NCBI GenBank assembly: GCA_028023455.1
Contig: JAQFVV010000984.1
Coordinates: 1-64,000, forward strand
Source: Epiperipatus broadwayi
Taxonomy: Eukaryota; Onychophora; Udeonychophora; Euonychophora; Peripatidae
Length of the DNA: 64,000 bases
Direction: 5' to 3'
Shown: one piece after another, positions 58,580-64,000 of the stretch
How positions within the stretch are numbered: the stretch's first letter is position 1
Layout of the letters: each line of letters starts with the position of its first letter
Translations under genes and position numbers: made by a program
The notes under the pieces: model-generated
What the model saw: the letters and a program-made list of their open reading frames with translations, nothing else
What the model was told of the DNA's origin: nothing
Databases searched by the model: none

Positions 58580-61180
58580 ATACAGAAAAAATAATTATCC
58601 AAGTGATAGGGAATAAAAATGTAGCAGAGGTAACTGCAAAATTAAATAAATGAACAACTGATATGCAAAAGTCAGCACATAAATAGAGAAGAAATAAAGA
58701 AAATAAATGCGTATATTACATATGGGCTTGGTAAAATAAAAGCTGAACCAACAAGAATAATATTGGAAATAAAAATATGAAGTTGAAAGACAGATAATTA
58801 AACAGCCATAAGTCTGGATATAAAGAAAATATACAAATAAAATCTGAAAGGACACAGTTTAAACATGACAGTTATTGAAAAATCTGACCTGGTATATACC
58901 AGTTTTTAAAGATTGGTATGTTCAAATTCAAACATGTGAAACATCTGTAGAATATATATATTAGAAAGATATTTTAAACTAAATTTGATGTCTGAAAAAT
59001 ATGTTAGCTATCACATATCACAGAAAGCGATGGTTTAGCTTGGTGGTATTTTCTATAAGCCAAAAAAGTTTCAGAACTAGAACATCTTGGTAGATGAGTT
59101 CTGAGCAGCAGATATTAGAGGCTATATAATACTAGGTGATGAATAAAAAAAATTCCATAGAGGAGAAAGCTACTCTCAGTTCCAAAATGTAGATAGCAAA
59201 ATTAAGAATACTAGATACTTGCAGTATGATTGAGAGTCAGATTCTATGAATAGCACATTATAACCTGCCTTTGTATGTACAAATAAAAAGACCATAGAGC
59301 AAGTAGCCAAACTTCTAAATGTATTAAATACAACTACACATTGCCAGTCAAGTGGGGAGTCTGAGAAAAGTTGTGACCAAGCTAGTGTCTGAAAGTAGAA
59401 AGCACATCAAAATATCTCATGCAGACCTTAAAAAAGATGTTTGTCAAGTGGAAATGAAATGAAAAATACAGTCAAGCCTAAATTGGAATTGAAACTTGAA
59501 TTAAAGAAGTAATGAATTCTTAAATAAATATGTGTCACCCATTGTTGGGTGAAGCTATGATTCTGGTGTTGAGATAAAAAAAGAGCATTGATACATTTTT
59601 GTGATCATCTAAAATAGGATCACCATCATGATTTAAGAAATATTGGGAAAGAGATAAAAATCAAATGATAATTGAGTTAAGAAAGGTGATGACCCAAACA
59701 CATGGAAAATGATAAATGTTTGTTTTAGAAAAGGGTAATGACATTTGATAGTAGTGATTTTGATAATATTACATGCAGTATTTTTTCCTCCCATGATGAT
59801 TTTTATAGTATTTCGAGATAATAAGATGAACAATGTTTTTTTCCAAAGTATAAACTGATTTGGCCTAAGTGGAAATATAATGCTCACTATAAAAGCTATG
59901 CTACATTTTGCAATCAATTGAAAGATTCATGTGAGTCATAAGCGATGTATATTCTTAGGCTGATTCCTGAACAAGATTGGAAAAGTATGTTTACTTGACA
60001 TGTATGTTGGTAAGTCATACAGCTGTCATACTTTGTGTTTTTACAGGAAATGATTCATTAATTTATTACAGATTGTTACATAGTCATTATATAATGATTC
60101 TATATAAAAGTCAAATTTAATGACTTGGTCTACTTTTTATTATTAGTAAATATATATTCATTATAAGGTGACCCTTGGGGATCCAGGATAAGGATGAGAG
60201 TTGAATATATCCTCTAACTTTTACTTTACATTGGTGTATCTTAGCTTTGCTATCTGAAAAATTCCTCAAATGGACTTATTGTAAAGTCATTATGTATTTG
60301 ACCAAGCAATGTGGATGATGGCTAGTCAAGTGCAAAATTTAATGGCATCGCATTTGTTGATAAAAAAATAAATGTAGAGTTACAGAATTAATCTATAAGA
60401 AAATATGAATGTGTTAAGATAATTGTACCATAAAATAGACCATGGAAAGGATACAATGAGAAATAAAATATTTGTGTTTATTGCATCATTTCTTAAAAGG
60501 GAGAAGATGATGTAGTCCTGGAAACAGAAGCCTAAAAAAGTAGTCATCTGGCATACATAGTTGATATAATAATCATATGCTGTGTTATATAAATTATTTA
60601 AATTTCTTTTCAATTTAATTGATATTTTGGGATTTACACTGCTGTGATGAATCTGGCCATAATTATTGTAATTTTATGAATTGTTCTATCACTTTAGGTT
60701 TGTTAATTTTTTTTAAGAATTAGGAAATTTTATATTTAAAAAATGAGTTTTGAGTTCAACTAATTTTTAAAAAAATATTATGAATACAAAATTTATATTT
60801 AAAAAATTTGAATTCAAATTAATTTAAAAAAAAATATTATGAATTTAATATAAATAAAATATTTTTTGGATAAAAAAAATATTAAAAAAAGAATTTTTGA
60901 TATTCTGTTTATTTAATTTAAATATTTTTTTATATATATTGAATTGATAATAATTTTTAAAATTAACTTGAATTTAAAAACTCATGTTTTAAAAATAATG
61001 TTTGCTAAAGTTATAGTGATACTTCACAAGTGATGAAAATTGATTGTAGTTGTTAGAACAATTATGTTGGATGATTATGTCACAACAATGCTAATCCCAA
61101 AGTACCATTTAATTGCACTACTTTTTTAATATGTATGCATGCTTGACCATGGTTGATGGTTGAAATTTATAAAAACATTT
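58580..61180. other. Non-coding stretch, possibly an eroded retroelement in its first part
   Basis: 58580-59530 has a purine-rich plus strand with broken short frames (LGGIFYKPKKFQN and similar), which suggests old coding sequence I cannot identify. Beyond 59600 nothing is recognised. 60700-61000 is extremely AT-rich. Confidence 0.3.
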
Positions 61181-61185
61181 TATTA

Positions 61186-61242
61186 CATTCAAATATCAGC
61201 CTTTCAAGATAATTGTGCATACGCTTTTGCGAGTGTTAATAA
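61186..61242 (-). repeat. Interspersed repeat, copy 3 (CTCGCAAAAAGC family)
   Basis: Reverse complement of the repeat at 19290-19352 and 19632-19688: TTACATTCAAATATCAGCCT then TTCAAGATAATTGTGCATAC. Confidence 0.75.
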
Positions 61243-61439
61243 ACAAATAAATATATAAATGAAACATATAACACCTTAAAATAAATTTTAATAGATGAAT
61301 TTAATACATGAATGGGGATTTAATTTAAATGAAAAGAGCTTGAAATAATAGTTTTTTTTTTTTACAAAATTTAGTTTCATTAGATTTGTAGATTACAAAA
61401 ATGTATGTCCAAATCTGATTCGTAATATTAATTAATAAA

Positions 61440-61860
61440 TGAAAATGTTTACAATTTATTATGTATTTTGAATTACTAATCTATTGTGTATTTTTATTTA
61501 AAACAATTGTAGAATTTTTTTTGCAAATGTCTTGAGAAGAAGGTGTCACATTCATTCATTTAACGCTAGGATTAGAGGATTAAAAAGAACAGTGTAGCTC
61601 TAATTATTAAACTGCAGGAGAAATGTTTCTCTTTGTAAAATGGAATCATGGCTGAAAACATATCACTGTGTTGGGAAAGCATATTGTTGTGATTTATTAA
61701 ATATAAATAATCCTTACCAGAAACAGAAACTTTTGATTTATGAATTATAATTATTTGTTGATATAGCCACATGAAATGTATTGCTGATTAATTTAAAGTG
61801 TATCAGTGTATCATAATTATGTAATATTATTCTGAAAACTAAATGATATAAACTTCAAAT
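61440..61860 (+). mobile_element. Deletion derivative of the Merlin-type element at 50.9-53.3 kb
   Basis: 61440-61600 matches 50868-51060 (TGTGTATTTT, GACTTCAGGAGTATGTGTCA-like, AAAAGAACAGT). 61630-61860 matches 53095-53310 (TTGTGRTTTATTAAATATAA, CTGATTAATTTAAAGTGTA). The 2.0 kb with the transposase is missing, so this is a MITE-like form. Confidence 0.6.
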
Positions 61861-62089
61861 ACCTTTATTTACTATAGAAAACATTCAATATACTGAATGA
61901 ATAGGTTAATTATACAATGTCTTGGAAATATGTTATGTTATAGTATAAGTCCAGATCACTTCTCTACTATGAATATAAAATGATGTATAATGGTCTAAAA
62001 TATGAGAGTTAGATTGACCCAATGTCTATATGGTTGTGACTGTAATATTAAATCCACCAAGAACTTTGAGTATTACATCTTTGGTTTTT

Positions 62090-62255
62090 CAATAAAATTT
62101 ATGGTTGAATTGTATGAGGGGTGAGATGGTTGAAGCATATTCATTGAAGTATGGTAAATTGCTATCTTATTATATGCTGAACACTTTTTATATATACATA
62201 TGAGATATTATGATCTGGCCAACTGATGAGTGCTATTTCTGCACAACTTCAGTAT
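62090..62255 (+). mobile_element. Hammerhead SINE/retrozyme, fragment
   Basis: TTTTCAATAAAATTTATGG, GAGATGGTTGAAGC, TTCATTGAAGTATGGTAAAT and ATGCTGAACAC lead into a decayed hammerhead (CTGATGAGTGCT, ATTTC, TGCAC, then AACT in place of GAAA, near 62223-62246). A long AT tract follows 30 bp later. Confidence 0.55.
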
Positions 62256-62272
62256 ACTGAATAAATAGGTTA

Positions 62273-64000
<1,728 letters not shown>

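Overview
The window looks like AT-rich nuclear DNA of an invertebrate animal. It shows eukaryotic signals (splice sites, AATAAA signals, a TATA/initiator promoter), long AT, ATT, CA and CT microsatellites, and relics of metazoan transposon groups: Penelope-like elements (PLEs), Merlin, hAT and a non-LTR retrotransposon. Base composition is low GC throughout (by eye, roughly a quarter to a third GC). I cannot assign a species or phylum. Most short open frames are chance or lie in microsatellites and are left out.

Host-gene-like content is sparse. At the left edge (about 67-1081, +) an open frame encodes a repeat plus helical domain protein and probably is a terminal exon. At 37.2-37.8 kb (+) an unidentified open segment is followed by a good splice acceptor, a short last exon, and an AATAAA signal. 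At 17.33-17.54 kb (+) there is a textbook TATA/Inr core promoter, an ATG and a GTAAG donor, with no recognisable protein downstream. Everything else is intergenic or intronic DNA filled with repeats.

Mobile elements, left to right: PLE palindromes at 12.5-13.0, 13.5-14.5 and 21.0-22.8 kb; a truncated LINE (-) at 19.8-20.8 kb; a 433-bp internally deleted hAT with a perfect 8-bp target duplication at 30.9-31.3 kb; a decayed ZMYM1-like/hAT transposase at 32-33.25 kb; a 3.5-kb Merlin-type element with inverted ends at 39.2-42.7 kb; a PLE palindrome at 43.1-44.6 kb; PLE ends at 49 and 54.4 kb; a second Merlin relic at 50.9-53.3 kb with a deletion derivative at 61.4-61.9 kb; and a PLE palindrome at 56.3-58.2 kb next to a 212-bp perfect-arm hairpin.

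The most interesting system is a repeat family (unit about 0.5-0.56 kb) whose copies carry a recognisable type I hammerhead ribozyme: CTGATGA, a 5-bp stem II, GAAA, a 2-bp stem III, and a stem I closed by ACCAA/TTGGT plus ATAATC/GATTAT. Copies lie at 9.4, 27.4-28.1, 34.2-34.5, 53.4-55.7 and 62.1-62.25 kb, with a fragment at 39.1 kb. They occur as tandem and inverted copies with Pol III-like A and B boxes, so the family resembles a hammerhead-bearing SINE or retrozyme. Independently, several PLE ends carry a second hammerhead-like pattern (CUGANGA, an extra A, a 5-bp hairpin, GAAA). The PLEs are therefore natural candidates for the machinery that moved the small ribozyme repeats. That link is an inference.
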